Below are positions 25,062 through 33,980 of a DNA stretch of 34,324 bases, in pieces. Made by a program: the position numbers and the translations under genes. The notes under the pieces are model-generated. The model searched no databases. It was not told where the DNA came from and saw only the letters and a program-made list of their open reading frames with translations. Numbering within the stretch: the stretch's first letter is position 1; each line of letters begins with the position of its first letter. The DNA comes from Clostridium vincentii (lineage in GTDB: Bacteria > Bacillota > Clostridia > Clostridiales > Clostridiaceae): assembly GCF_002995745.1 (NCBI RefSeq), contig NZ_PVXQ01000037.1, positions 1 to 34,324 on the forward strand, written 5' to 3'.

Positions 25062-25321
25062 AAAACACCTCCATATTATTAAATTTATATACTCACTCTC
25101 TTATCTTACTATATAACTTGTAAATAATTCCAACCTTTGTTTTATTTAACATATATTTAATAATATAATAACAAACTATTTAATTACTCAACACTCAGAT
25201 TTTTATCCATACTGGTATCTGCATGAATAAAAGTTAAGGCCAAAACAATATTTTTATTATATAAATACTGGAAAAATGCTATAATTACTTTTAGAAATCT
25301 AAACAAAAGGAGCTCTTCACA

Positions 25322-25594
25322 ATGAAACCTAATAAAAGCAAAATCAAACCTAATAAAAATACGATGAAACCTACTAAAAGTAAAATAAAATTCTCTAAAA
25401 CAGGTATATTAATTTTATTAATCCCCCTAGCACTAATGCTTTTACTTCTACCTGTTCTACCTGATAAGATCCCTATGCAATTAAATACTAGCGGTGATGC
25501 AAGCTGGTATCTAGATAAAAATCTTTCTTTTATTATAGGGTTATGTCCATTTATGCTATACATATTAGCTAAGATTAATTCTAAAAAAGAATAA
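25322..25594 (+). CDS. Small DUF1648-like membrane protein with Lys-rich repeat
   Basis: A 90-residue protein. Residues 1-25 are a Lys/Asn-rich repeat (KPNKSKI, KPNKNTM, KPTKSKI). A first membrane helix (about 28-46) is followed by LPDKIPMQLNTSGDASWYLDK, resembling DUF1648, then a second helix. AAAAGGAGC lies ahead of the ATG, and TATAAT is at about 25279-25284. Full SdpI/DUF1648 proteins are longer, so this may be a short or truncated relative. A frame on the other strand is only its shadow. Confidence 0.6.
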   Translation: MKPNKSKIKPNKNTMKPTKSKIKFSKTGILILLIPLALMLLLLPVLPDKIPMQLNTSGDASWYLDKNLSFIIGLCPFMLYILAKINSKKE

Positions 25595-25625
25595 CAAAAT
25601 AGAAAGCATTCTTATAAAAGATCTT

Positions 25626-25677
25626 AAAATATAGAGCCTTATTAAACTTTTTAAGTTTAATAAGGCTCTATATTTTT
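25626..25677. terminator. Long perfect bidirectional terminator hairpin
   Basis: Arms at 25626-25649 and 25653-25676 are exact complements over 24 bp around a three-base loop. They lie between the DUF1648-like (+) and metallophosphoesterase (-) genes. T-rich ends on both strands support termination both ways. Confidence 0.85.
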
Positions 25678-25684
25678 GATACTT

Positions 25685-26584
25685 CTAGTATAATTCATTG
25701 AAATAATAATCTAGATTTCTAGGCCCCGCTAGCACATCTTTGCCTATAAACAAAGCACCATCATTTTTTGTTTTAATACTCCATTTAACAAGTACAATAG
25801 AATCCTGTATAATTTCAATTGCAGTAATACATCGTGGATGAACACAACTTCCATCATTGAAGTATGGTATATCCCCAATTTCAGGAAAAGATGGCCTATG
25901 GGTATGTCCTGCAATAAGTATATGACCTTCTTTTTTCACCCAATCAGTAAGCTTTTTCTCTACGGCATCCTTCTTATTATAATTTTTTGCTGTACTTGTT
26001 GGATCATTTACTCCTAAAGACTCTAGAGGTTTCCATAAATATCTAACTAAAAATCTGCTCAGCTTCCACAATTTATAATTTATATAATCTGCCTGATGTC
26101 CATGTATTACCAGAATCTTGTCATCTGTTTCTTTATGCCTTAATACTAACCCCTCATGAATTTTTATATTTTCAAATAAGGGTATGTACCGCCTTTGAGG
26201 TTCATTATAATACTGATATAAATTATTTTTTACAAATCTTCCATCTCGCTTTACCATATCATGGTTTCCAAAAATAAAATAAAGCCTGTCTTTCATGAAA
26301 AATTTAGAAAGAAGCCAAAAAACATCACTATGTACATTAATTATTTCAGTGAGATTGTTAGTCTCCCAAAGCTCGTCTCCATCGCCAACTTCAATATAAG
26401 TATAATTTGCATTATAGTAATAAGTCAAAGCTGCGAAATAAATATTTTGATTTTTAGAGAAGTTATCTATCCAATCCCCAATTCCTCTATGACAATCACT
26501 CATTAAAACAATTCTAGAACACTGATCAAAAAGAATCTCTTGGGCCGATTCAAACACCTTAGATATATCTTTTAATTCATTCAT
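25685..26584 (-). CDS. Metallophosphoesterase
   Basis: A 299-residue calcineurin-like phosphoesterase. The five metal motifs are in order: SDCHRG (about residues 29-34), GDGDE (about 66-70), GNHD (about 101-104), HGHQAD (about 160-165) and GHTHRP (about 226-231). The substrate is not readable: nucleotides, UDP-sugars or lipid head groups are possible for this class. It is a single-gene unit between two hairpins. Confidence 0.88.
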   Translation of the reverse strand: MNELKDISKVFESAQEILFDQCSRIVLMSDCHRGIGDWIDNFSKNQNIYFAALTYYYNANYTYIEVGDGDELWETNNLTEIINVHSDVFWLLSKFFMKDRLYFIFGNHDMVKRDGRFVKNNLYQYYNEPQRRYIPLFENIKIHEGLVLRHKETDDKILVIHGHQADYINYKLWKLSRFLVRYLWKPLESLGVNDPTSTAKNYNKKDAVEKKLTDWVKKEGHILIAGHTHRPSFPEIGDIPYFNDGSCVHPRCITAIEIIQDSIVLVKWSIKTKNDGALFIGKDVLAGPRNLDYYFNELY

Positions 26585-26670
26585 GGTAAGACTCTCCTAA
26601 GATATTAATTCTACGTTAGACTATATTCTAAAAAGGATATATAAAGAACTATTAGTATTTTATAATAAAA

Positions 26671-26693
26671 GCAGGACCCTAAGTCCTGCCTTT
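26671..26693 (-). terminator. Terminator of the DUF4474 gene
   Basis: GCAGGAC (26671-26677) and GTCCTGC (26683-26689) form a seven-base-pair stem around CCTAA. On the minus strand the hairpin is followed by TTTTATTAT. It begins only about eight bases after the DUF4474 stop codon. Confidence 0.75.
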
Positions 26694-26696
26694 ATC

Positions 26697-27755
26697 TCAT
26701 AGATTTAAATTATTTTTAAATTTTTCAAAATGTCTGAATACTTCTTTAGACTTACCTATATTAACTATTTTGTCATATATATCTGGAGCTTGGTTTTGAA
26801 TTGCTTCTACTTTATCTGGGAAAGTATCATAATTCTTAGTAATCTCTTGATACTTATCACATAATATTTTATTTTTTGTTTGTGTGATTCTATCTAACCT
26901 TTCTATTCGTGCGTTTGGCTGTTCTGTTCGTGGTTCATCAAATATTAAAGCTACTGTATTTCCATTTATAATAATTTCATTATTTAAATACCCTACATTT
27001 TTTAATGCTTCAACAAAGGCATCCCGCATGACTAAATCCTTTAAAGTAATACTTAAACTCATAATTAAATCGGAAGGTTCTGAAAACTCACCTAACTTAA
27101 ATCCTGTTAACCACCAATGTTTCTCACTTCTTGAGAAAAGGACTTCACTCCTCATTCTCAATGAGAAAGACATCTGCAATTTATCTTCATCGCCTACTCC
27201 CTTGTAAAAAGCTTCTTTAAATATCCCATAAATATTTATCTTACTTTCCTGTCTTATATATGCCCCTATCTCACAACCCGTGCTCATTCCATACTGACCT
27301 TTCCAAAATTCAATTAACCATTGTTTCCCTTCATAGATAAATTTAATTGGTTCACAATCTATAATCATCCCCGAAAGTATTGCAGCTTCATCATAAAAAG
27401 AACAATATCCCATATTTTTCTGCCATGAGTCCATATTAGAATAAAATATATCTTGTTGGCTATCATAAGAATATCCAGCCGCGTCTATTGTTTTATAAAT
27501 TTCATCACTGCTTGTCCTTTTTACTTCTAGATTAGTAGGAAGTGTTTCCGTCAAAGGTTTAGCCCCCGAGGAACTTACCTTAGGAATGGAGAAGTTCTTT
27601 TTATAGTAAAGTATCCCCATAATTATTAAAATAATAATTAGAATCCATAAAGGTAATATTACTCCTTGAGATGCTTGTACTACTTCAGTAACCATAGTGT
27701 TTTCAGTAACAATTGACCATATCATTGAAAAGCCTATACCCAGGCTCATAAACAT
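26697..27755 (-). CDS. DUF4474 domain protein with membrane anchor
   Basis: A 352-residue protein. A hydrophobic segment at about residues 30-50 (PLWILIIILIIMGILYY) anchors it, and a linker leads to a DUF4474 domain with AGYSYDSQQDIFYSNMDSW, YGMSTGCEIGAY and SEKHWWLTGFKLGEFSEPSD. The last 70 residues are charged and helical. The domain's function is unknown; it is mainly clostridial. An SD (GAGGTGAG) precedes the ATG. Monocistronic. Confidence 0.75.
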   Translation of the reverse strand: MFMSLGIGFSMIWSIVTENTMVTEVVQASQGVILPLWILIIILIIMGILYYKKNFSIPKVSSSGAKPLTETLPTNLEVKRTSSDEIYKTIDAAGYSYDSQQDIFYSNMDSWQKNMGYCSFYDEAAILSGMIIDCEPIKFIYEGKQWLIEFWKGQYGMSTGCEIGAYIRQESKINIYGIFKEAFYKGVGDEDKLQMSFSLRMRSEVLFSRSEKHWWLTGFKLGEFSEPSDLIMSLSITLKDLVMRDAFVEALKNVGYLNNEIIINGNTVALIFDEPRTEQPNARIERLDRITQTKNKILCDKYQEITKNYDTFPDKVEAIQNQAPDIYDKIVNIGKSKEVFRHFEKFKNNLNL

Positions 27756-27918
27756 AAAAACTCACCTCAAATAATTTGTTATATACCATAATATTCATTC
27801 GGTAGTCATTATGTTATTATATTTTTACTTATTTAAGCCTTAAAATTAATTAAAAACACAAATTAATTTTAGTCTTTTGGGAATAATAAAATATAAAGCT
27901 TACTATAGGAGGAAAAAA

Positions 27919-28941
27919 ATGTTTATACCTGAAAGAGTTATATTTGAGAAAGATTCCTTAGATTATCCACTAGGAGAAAAACTATACAATGACTTTAAGT
28001 CAAAGGATAAAATTGAAATAATGATATCCTCTATTAATAAAGTTAAATCTAATATTCCAGGCGATAATTTAAAAGAAAGATATAAAGAAGGGAAAAAAAC
28101 CCTTGTTGTAGGGGTTAAAAAGAGTCTTAAATTTCAAAGTTGTAAGCCTTCTGCCCACTATCAATTACCACTTGTTAGTGGTTGTATAGGACAATGTGAA
28201 TACTGTTACCTTAATACACAGCTTGGAGACAAACCTTTTGTACGAGTTCATGTTAATATAGATGCTATTCTTAATCAAGCCAATAAATATATTCTGGACG
28301 GGGTATATACTCCCACAATATTTGAAGGTGCAGCTACCTCTGATCCTATTCCTGTTGAAGGTTATACTCAGGCGCTACAGCAGTCTATAAACTTTTTTGG
28401 AGAGATAAAAGATGGTCGGTTTAGATTTGTTACCAAATATAATGATGTAGATTCTTTATTAGATTTACCTCATAATAATCATACAGAAATTAGATTCAGC
28501 CTAAATACAAGTAGTATAATTAAAGAATATGAACATAGTACAGCATCAGCATCAAAAAGAATAGAAGCTTGCACAAAACTTGCTTCATCCAATTATCCTA
28601 TAGGATTTATTATTGCGCCTGTATTTGTTTACCCTAATTGGAAAGAAGAATATTATCAATTACTAATGGATTTAAAAAAGGCTTTGCCTTCTTCCCTTAC
28701 ACATCCTCTATCTTTTGAGGTAATATCCCATAGGTATACAACAAGAGCAAAAAATATAATTACTGAAGTTTTCGAAAACACTACCCTACCCATGATAGAT
28801 GAAGATAGAAAATTCAAATATGGACAATTTGGTTATGGAAAGTATGTCTATCCTAAAGAAAGTTTAGCTGAGATGAAAATCTTCTTTCAAAAGGAATTAA
28901 GTGCTTTATTTCCAGAGTCAATAATTAAATATATTATATAA
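27919..28941 (+). CDS. splB: Spore photoproduct lyase
   Basis: A 340-residue radical SAM DNA-repair enzyme that reverses the thymine dimer formed in UV-irradiated spore DNA. The cluster motif is CIGQCEYC (Cys 89, 93, 96). The conserved segment FEGAATSD has Ala139 where Bacillus-type enzymes have the H-donor Cys (Cys140 in Geobacillus). Cys75 is the only other Cys near the active-site half and is likely the clostridial donor. I chose the ATG at 27919, which has AGGAGG six bases upstream. The longer frame lacks a site. It converges with the next gene at seven bases. Confidence 0.9.
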   Translation: MFIPERVIFEKDSLDYPLGEKLYNDFKSKDKIEIMISSINKVKSNIPGDNLKERYKEGKKTLVVGVKKSLKFQSCKPSAHYQLPLVSGCIGQCEYCYLNTQLGDKPFVRVHVNIDAILNQANKYILDGVYTPTIFEGAATSDPIPVEGYTQALQQSINFFGEIKDGRFRFVTKYNDVDSLLDLPHNNHTEIRFSLNTSSIIKEYEHSTASASKRIEACTKLASSNYPIGFIIAPVFVYPNWKEEYYQLLMDLKKALPSSLTHPLSFEVISHRYTTRAKNIITEVFENTTLPMIDEDRKFKYGQFGYGKYVYPKESLAEMKIFFQKELSALFPESIIKYII

Positions 28942-28948
28942 ATCTACA

Positions 28949-30181
28949 CTAATTATTTTCACAATATTTTTCAATAGTATCTGCAACAACCTTTGCTTGG
29001 ACTACCGCCTCAACAACTGTTTTAGCTCCTGTAACGACGTCACCTGATGCAAAGGTTCCCCTTTTAGTTGTATTACCTTTATCATCTGTAACAAGTAATC
29101 CCCATCTATTAGTATCTAATTTTGTTGTGCTGGATACTATATTTTCTCTAGGTTTTTGGCTTACCGCTATAATAGTTGAATTACATTTAAAAAATTCTTC
29201 TTTGCCCTTAATAACTTTAGTTTCATTTTTCTGCGTTTCCTCATTAAACTTATTTTCTGTAGCCTCAAGTCTTACCCCTTCTTCAGTTATTTCAATTGGT
29301 GCTTTAAATAAGGCGAACTCGACTCCATCCTCTTTAGCTTCTCGAATTTCCTGCTTTGTTGCACTCATATCTTCAAAGCCTTTTCTATAAATAACAGTAA
29401 CACTCTTAGCTCCATTTCTCTTAGCACTTCTTGCCGCATCAATAGCAACATTACCAGCTCCGATTACAGCTACTCTTTCGCCTAATCTATAGACTTCAGG
29501 AGATTTCAAGTAATCTATAGCATAATGTACATTTCCTAAAGTCTCTCCCTTAATATTTAAGGTCTTAGGATTCCATACTCCTGTGCCAATAAACACAGAT
29601 TTATATCCATCCTCAAATAATCTATCTAGAGTTATAACAGGACCAATAAGTGTATTTATCCTTATCTTTACTCCTAGTTCGATAAGTTTATCTTCAAATA
29701 AATCGATTATACTTTTATGTAATCTATACTCTGGTATACCATATCTTAATACTCCACCTATTTTACTATGTGCATCGAATATTGTAATATTATACCCTTT
29801 TTTAGCCAATATAAATGCAATTGTTATTCCCGCTGGACCTCCACCAACAATTGCGATTCTTTCTTTATCCTTTGGTAGATTTTCAAACTTAACATTCTCT
29901 AAATATGTCCTTGATATTTCCTCTTCTATCTCATGGAATTTTATAGGTTCCCCTTTGATTCCTTTTATGCAATTCCCCATACATTGATCTTCATATGGAC
30001 AAACTAATGAACATACTACAGAAAGTGGATTATTATTAAATAATATTTCCCCCGCCTCATTTATTTTCCCGTCTTTATAAAGTGCTATAACCTCTGGAAT
30101 CTCTGTACTAATTGGACATCCTTCTTTACATTTAGGATTTTTACATAGTAAACATCTATTTGCTTCATCTATAAGTTTCAT
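28949..30181 (-). CDS. GltD-like NAD(P)H oxidoreductase (glutamate synthase small-subunit type)
   Basis: A 410-residue flavoprotein with two N-terminal Fe-S cysteine groups, CLLCKNPKCKEGCP (about residues 12-25) and CSLVCPYEDQCMGNC (about 57-71). The FAD fold has GGGPAGITIA (about 113-122), the NADPH fold has GAGNVAIDAARS (about 239-250), and ASGDVVTGAKTVVEAV lies near the C-terminus. It transfers electrons from NAD(P)H. No large GltB subunit is present, so it may be a stand-alone reductase, for example of the NfnB or sulfide-dehydrogenase type. Confidence 0.85.
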   Translation of the reverse strand: MKLIDEANRCLLCKNPKCKEGCPISTEIPEVIALYKDGKINEAGEILFNNNPLSVVCSLVCPYEDQCMGNCIKGIKGEPIKFHEIEEEISRTYLENVKFENLPKDKERIAIVGGGPAGITIAFILAKKGYNITIFDAHSKIGGVLRYGIPEYRLHKSIIDLFEDKLIELGVKIRINTLIGPVITLDRLFEDGYKSVFIGTGVWNPKTLNIKGETLGNVHYAIDYLKSPEVYRLGERVAVIGAGNVAIDAARSAKRNGAKSVTVIYRKGFEDMSATKQEIREAKEDGVEFALFKAPIEITEEGVRLEATENKFNEETQKNETKVIKGKEEFFKCNSTIIAVSQKPRENIVSSTTKLDTNRWGLLVTDDKGNTTKRGTFASGDVVTGAKTVVEAVVQAKVVADTIEKYCENN

Positions 30182-30363
30182 AATATATTCCTCCTGTTTA
30201 ATCTAAAAGTTAAAATATTTTAAATAAATATAATCTAATAATTTAACGTTCTATAATTATATCATAATTAATATATTTCATTTTTTCACTTTATAATATT
30301 GGAGTATTATCTATAGACTTAAGTTAGAAATTAATCTAGCTGAATGAAATCCTGGTTTAGACC

Positions 30364-30392
30364 TTTCATTACATTGGCAAAAAGATTATAAT
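30364..30392 (+). promoter_or_regulatory. Promoter of the PII-like gene
   Basis: -35-like TTTCAT (30364-30369) and -10 TATAAT (30387-30392) are 17 bp apart, 36 bp before the start codon. A TTGGCA lies inside the spacer but lacks the second palindrome arm, so I do not count it as a copy of the shared operator. Confidence 0.55.
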
Positions 30393-30427
30393 ATAGTTGA
30401 TACATAATTAAAGGGGTTGATTTTTAT

Positions 30428-30787
30428 ATGAATAAGATTACTAAAATTGATATTCTAACAAATCCTAGTAAGTTTGATGAGTTAAAAGATGAGTTAAATA
30501 AAATAGGGATATCAGGAATGACAGTTTCTAATGTTCTAGGTTGTGGATTACAAAAAGGACACAAAGAATATTATAGAGGTGTGGCTGTTGATATAAATTT
30601 ATTGCCTAAGATAAAAATTGAAATTGTAGTTTGTGAAATTCCAGTTCAACTTGTTATAGATACAGCTAAAAAAGTACTTAAAACAGGTAATATTGGTGAT
30701 GGTAAAATTTTTGTATATGATGTGCAAAATGTTATAAGAATAAGTACTGATGACGAAGGACTAGATGCACTTAAAGCTGAAAAATAG
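30428..30787 (+). CDS. PII-family nitrogen regulatory protein
   Basis: A 119-residue PII signal protein that senses ATP and 2-oxoglutarate and controls nitrogen targets. The start KITKIDILTNPSKFDELKDE, the loop GCGLQKGHKEYYRG and the DGKIFVYDV segment (B loop) are typical. In the T-loop, the uridylylation Tyr51 of enteric PII aligns with Val (YYRGVAVDIN), so that modification is not possible. No amtB gene is nearby. AAAGGGGTTGA lies upstream of the ATG. It probably shares a transcript with ywbE. Confidence 0.87.
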   Translation: MNKITKIDILTNPSKFDELKDELNKIGISGMTVSNVLGCGLQKGHKEYYRGVAVDINLLPKIKIEIVVCEIPVQLVIDTAKKVLKTGNIGDGKIFVYDVQNVIRISTDDEGLDALKAEK

Positions 30788-30804
30788 AAAAGGAGCTAAT
30801 TATT

Positions 30805-30996
30805 ATGGATGGAACAATACGTAAAAATATACAAGTAGGAACAAAGGTTATGGTAGTACAAAAACAGGATCAACGTTCTGGAAAATTAACTGAGGGCGTA
30901 GTACAAAGACTACTTACAAATTCAGCAGTTCACCATCGCGGTATAAAAGTAATGCTTGATGGTGGAATTGTAGGAAGAGTTCAACAAATAAAATAG
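30805..30996 (+). CDS. ywbE: YwbE family protein
   Basis: A 63-residue protein of the YwbE family, widespread in Firmicutes with no proven function. It is compact and basic: GTIRKNIQVGTKVMVVQKQD, then VHHRGIKVMLDGGIVGRVQQI, predicted as a small beta-barrel of the SH3/KOW kind. AAAGGAGCTAA precedes the ATG 17 bp after the PII stop. Confidence 0.85.
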   Translation: MDGTIRKNIQVGTKVMVVQKQDQRSGKLTEGVVQRLLTNSAVHHRGIKVMLDGGIVGRVQQIK

Positions 30997-31008
30997 ATAA
31001 TTATTATT

Positions 31009-31045
31009 AAAGGGTGTACTTAATATGAAATTAAGTACACCCTTT
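31009..31045 (+). terminator. Terminator after ywbE
   Basis: Arms AAAGGGTGTACTTAA (31009-31023) and TTAAGTACACCCTTT (31031-31045) are exact complements over 15 bp. The stem is strong but the T-run after it is short (TTTACCTTCTT), so it may also protect the 3' end. Confidence 0.75.
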
Positions 31046-31143
31046 ACCTTCTTATAATTAACCTTAATCTTCCACTTATAAGTTCTGGTTTTAAATCATT
31101 ATGGCAGGATCTTCTTGTATTTATCCCCCAATGTATTCACTTG

Positions 31144-31755
31144 TCATACAATAAACGGAATGAACATTTTAGTTATTTTCATATACTCCCTATACTCATT
31201 GCCAAATTCAACAAGCATATCTTTTTCCTCTCTTTTCGCAAGGCGTACATACATAGATATCATTACCGGATACAGTATAATCATTGGTAAAGTTGCCCAT
31301 TCCGCCATCATCCCAAAGGATAAAAGTAGCAGACCAGTATACTGAGGATGACGGATATATCTATAGATTCCTTTCGTTACAAGTGAACCTGTTCCTGTTT
31401 CTTTCGACCAGTATTTTTTGTAGATGTTGTACCAACCATTTATAATTAGGAACATTGCAGAAGAAGCACATATATAATTGATGTACATTCCCAAAAAACC
31501 AATTGATGAAACCAATGTGTGACCCCAGAGAATACCTTCCGGAAGATTTTTCCCTACAATCCACGAAATCACATACATACTAAAGGGAATACCATGCATC
31601 TCGATAGCAAATGCTATTAAAAAAGCAAGATATGTTCCTACAGGCTTTTTATCCATCTTTCTATAAAATGGCATAAATAAAATCACCACTCCATATAGCA
31701 CAACAAAAAACAATACTCCAAACCAATTGTAAAAGTGACTTTCTAAGGTTTCCAT
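31144..31755 (-). CDS. Small membrane methyltransferase (isoprenylcysteine carboxyl methyltransferase-like)
   Basis: A 203-residue protein with about four to five hydrophobic segments and the family motif RHPQYTGLLLLSFGMM (about residues 135-150), which forms the SAM-binding site of the ICMT/PEMT-like family; the GTGSLVTKGIYRYI just before it is also typical. The substrate could be a lipid or small thiol. It lies 117 bp downstream of the sensor kinase on the same strand, and all three genes are richer in GC than the rest of the window. They may have arrived together. Confidence 0.78.
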   Translation of the reverse strand: METLESHFYNWFGVLFFVVLYGVVILFMPFYRKMDKKPVGTYLAFLIAFAIEMHGIPFSMYVISWIVGKNLPEGILWGHTLVSSIGFLGMYINYICASSAMFLIINGWYNIYKKYWSKETGTGSLVTKGIYRYIRHPQYTGLLLLSFGMMAEWATLPMIILYPVMISMYVRLAKREEKDMLVEFGNEYREYMKITKMFIPFIV

Positions 31756-31872
31756 ATATAAATACCTCCAATTTATTCGATACAGAAACGGAAAACAACC
31801 CCATCTCGTACCCCTTGCTATTAATATATCAAGTTATACTTAACTGGGGCTATTTCTAATCTTAACTGCCCA

Positions 31873-33279
31873 TTAAATTTGGGGGAAATTGATAATAAAC
31901 TCACAGCCGCAGTTTTGATCTGTTTTAAGATTGATATTACCGCCATGTGCCACAATTATTTTTAGAGCGATAGCCAGTCCTAATCCTGTACCGCCCGTCT
32001 GTGGATTTCTTGCACTATTCCCTCTTACAAAGGGATCAAATATATCTTTTGCAATTTTTGCTGGTATTCCCAGGCCATTATCCTTGAAGATAATAATGAT
32101 TTCATCCTCTTGTTGAAATAAACTAATAATTACTTTTGTTCCTTTTGTGTTGTATTTCACGGTATTAACTACAAGATTTTGAAAAACTCTATCCATCTGT
32201 TTTATATCAATCTCAAGAAATATTTCTTTTTCAGGTATGTTAAAATCATAAGTAAATCCAGCCTTATCAAAAGTTTCTATGAAAGCTCCTATTTCCTCAC
32301 GCATATATTCACATATGTCAACTCGGGTTTTATTAAGTACATATTCCGGACTTTCCATTTTTGACAGCTGGAACAGGTCCGTAATTAAATTATTTGCACG
32401 AAGGCTGTTTTCATAGATGACTTTAGCGTATGTGAAACTTTCTTCTTTTGATAAAAGTGGATTGTTATAGCAGAGCTCTGCATAGCCCATAATACTTGCA
32501 AGTGGATTTTTAATATCATGAGATATATCAAGCACAAGCTTTTTACGATTTTCTTCAGACTGTCTTCTAAGAGATATTTCCTCTTGAATTTTTTGTGCCA
32601 TTCCATTAAATATTAATTCCAATTCACCAAACTCATTTTTAAGATTAAGATCTACTCTTGCAGAATAATCACCGTCTTTGATTCGCTTTGTGCTACTGCA
32701 AAGCTTTTTGAGAGGGGTTAATATTCCTACAGATGTTAGCTTTGAATATATTACAGTGCTTATTGCAAGCAATATCAAGTAAAAGAAAATTATAGCAACA
32801 ATTAAACCTACTACACGCTGCTTATCAACCGATGCGAATTCTTCGTTATGTACGATAGCAAAATCAATTCTAATAGAAGTTGGAAATGTAACTACTATCC
32901 AAAACTGTTCCTTAGAATTGTATTCAATACTATAGCTATATGGTATACCCTTACTTTTACTCGTTATCAAAAAATCTGTAAACTCTGCTATGGTAAGCTT
33001 ATCCTTTGATATAGTATTAAGCCCCTCAGAAAATGCTACTTCATAATTGGCATTAATTATCTGCACACCACCACCATTGTCAGTAACCGATATTGTGTCA
33101 ATTTCTTTATAATCATCCCTCATGAGGCCTTTTGCAGTATAATTATTTTTTAAAAGGATCTTGGATATCACATCATTTGAAAACCCCAAAAGCATAAATG
33201 CAAATATAGCTATCATGGTGGAGATAATAAACATTAGGATATAGTTTACCAAAAATTGATTTTCTATTTTTCTGTTCAT
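31873..33279 (-). CDS. Sensor histidine kinase
   Basis: A 468-residue kinase. Two membrane helices (about residues 12-32 and 158-180) flank an extracellular sensor of about 125 residues with no named fold I recognise. A HAMP region (about 185-240) follows, then the phospho-acceptor motif LDISHDIKNPLAS (His about 254) and an ATPase domain with LVVNTVKYNT, DNGLGIPA and GGTGLGLAI. It is translated from an ATG overlapping the regulator stop (ATGA). The signal is unknown. Confidence 0.92.
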   Translation of the reverse strand: MNRKIENQFLVNYILMFIISTMIAIFAFMLLGFSNDVISKILLKNNYTAKGLMRDDYKEIDTISVTDNGGGVQIINANYEVAFSEGLNTISKDKLTIAEFTDFLITSKSKGIPYSYSIEYNSKEQFWIVVTFPTSIRIDFAIVHNEEFASVDKQRVVGLIVAIIFFYLILLAISTVIYSKLTSVGILTPLKKLCSSTKRIKDGDYSARVDLNLKNEFGELELIFNGMAQKIQEEISLRRQSEENRKKLVLDISHDIKNPLASIMGYAELCYNNPLLSKEESFTYAKVIYENSLRANNLITDLFQLSKMESPEYVLNKTRVDICEYMREEIGAFIETFDKAGFTYDFNIPEKEIFLEIDIKQMDRVFQNLVVNTVKYNTKGTKVIISLFQQEDEIIIIFKDNGLGIPAKIAKDIFDPFVRGNSARNPQTGGTGLGLAIALKIIVAHGGNINLKTDQNCGCEFIINFPQI

Positions 33280-33980
33280 AAGCTAATCTCACTCTGTTTA
33301 TGAAACTTATATCCAATACCCCTAATAGTTTTGATATATTCCGGATTCTTTTGATCACTCTCTATCTTATTTCTGATATGACTAATATGCACCATAATAG
33401 TGTTGTCATCGTAATAAGCATCTTCATTCCATACGGCCCTGTATAGCTGTTTCTTGGTGAAAACCCTTTCAGGGTTTTCCATCAGGTACTTAAGTAGCAT
33501 GTATTCTTTTGCATTCATTTCCACCAACACCTCATCTATATAAACACAGCAGGCGTATTTATCTAAACTTAAACTGCCACACTCTATTTTTGAGGAATCT
33601 TGTGTCTTATTAGAAGAGTAGTCAAGGTTTCTTCTAAGCTGCGCACCAACTCGTGCAAGTAGCTCTGCCATGCTAAATGGCTTAACAAGGTAGTCATCCG
33701 CGCCAATGCCCAGCCCTAAAACTTTGTCCATATCCTCACCTCTGGCGGTTAGAAATATAACAGGAAACTTGTATGTTTCACGGATTTTTCGTAGCAGATT
33801 AAACCCATCCAATCGTGGCATCATAACGTCAAGGACGGCAATGTCAATGCTTTTGTTTTGTATAACCTCCAAAGCCTCTATGCCATCCTTTGCTGTAAAT
33901 ACAGAATATCCCTCCTGCTGAAACTGTAGCTTTAAAAGATTTCTGATATCCTTTTCATCCTCCGCAATTAATACATTCAC
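33276..33980 (-). CDS. OmpR-family response regulator
   Basis: A 234-residue regulator. The receiver domain has EDE near the start, the phosphorylation Asp in VLDVMMPRLDGF (Asp51), and the Lys in LVKPFSMAELLARV. The C-terminal winged helix ends in HISHIRNKIE and IKTIRGIGYKF. I start it at the GTG at 33980, since GGGGAAG lies nine bases upstream. The GTG at 33989 would touch that site. It overlaps the kinase start by four bases, so the pair is translationally coupled. Confidence 0.9.
   Translation of the reverse strand: MNVLIAEDEKDIRNLLKLQFQQEGYSVFTAKDGIEALEVIQNKSIDIAVLDVMMPRLDGFNLLRKIRETYKFPVIFLTARGEDMDKVLGLGIGADDYLVKPFSMAELLARVGAQLRRNLDYSSNKTQDSSKIECGSLSLDKYACCVYIDEVLVEMNAKEYMLLKYLMENPERVFTKKQLYRAVWNEDAYYDDNTIMVHISHIRNKIESDQKNPEYIKTIRGIGYKFHKQSEISL

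Noticed and set aside
25291..25563. Minus-strand open frame over the DUF1648-like gene
   Set aside because: It is a shadow of the plus-strand gene, which has a clear ribosome site, -10 box and membrane helices.
30375..30392. TTGGCA in the PII promoter as another shared operator or a sigma-54 site
   Set aside because: The second palindrome arm is missing, and the -12 GC element needed for sigma-54 is absent.
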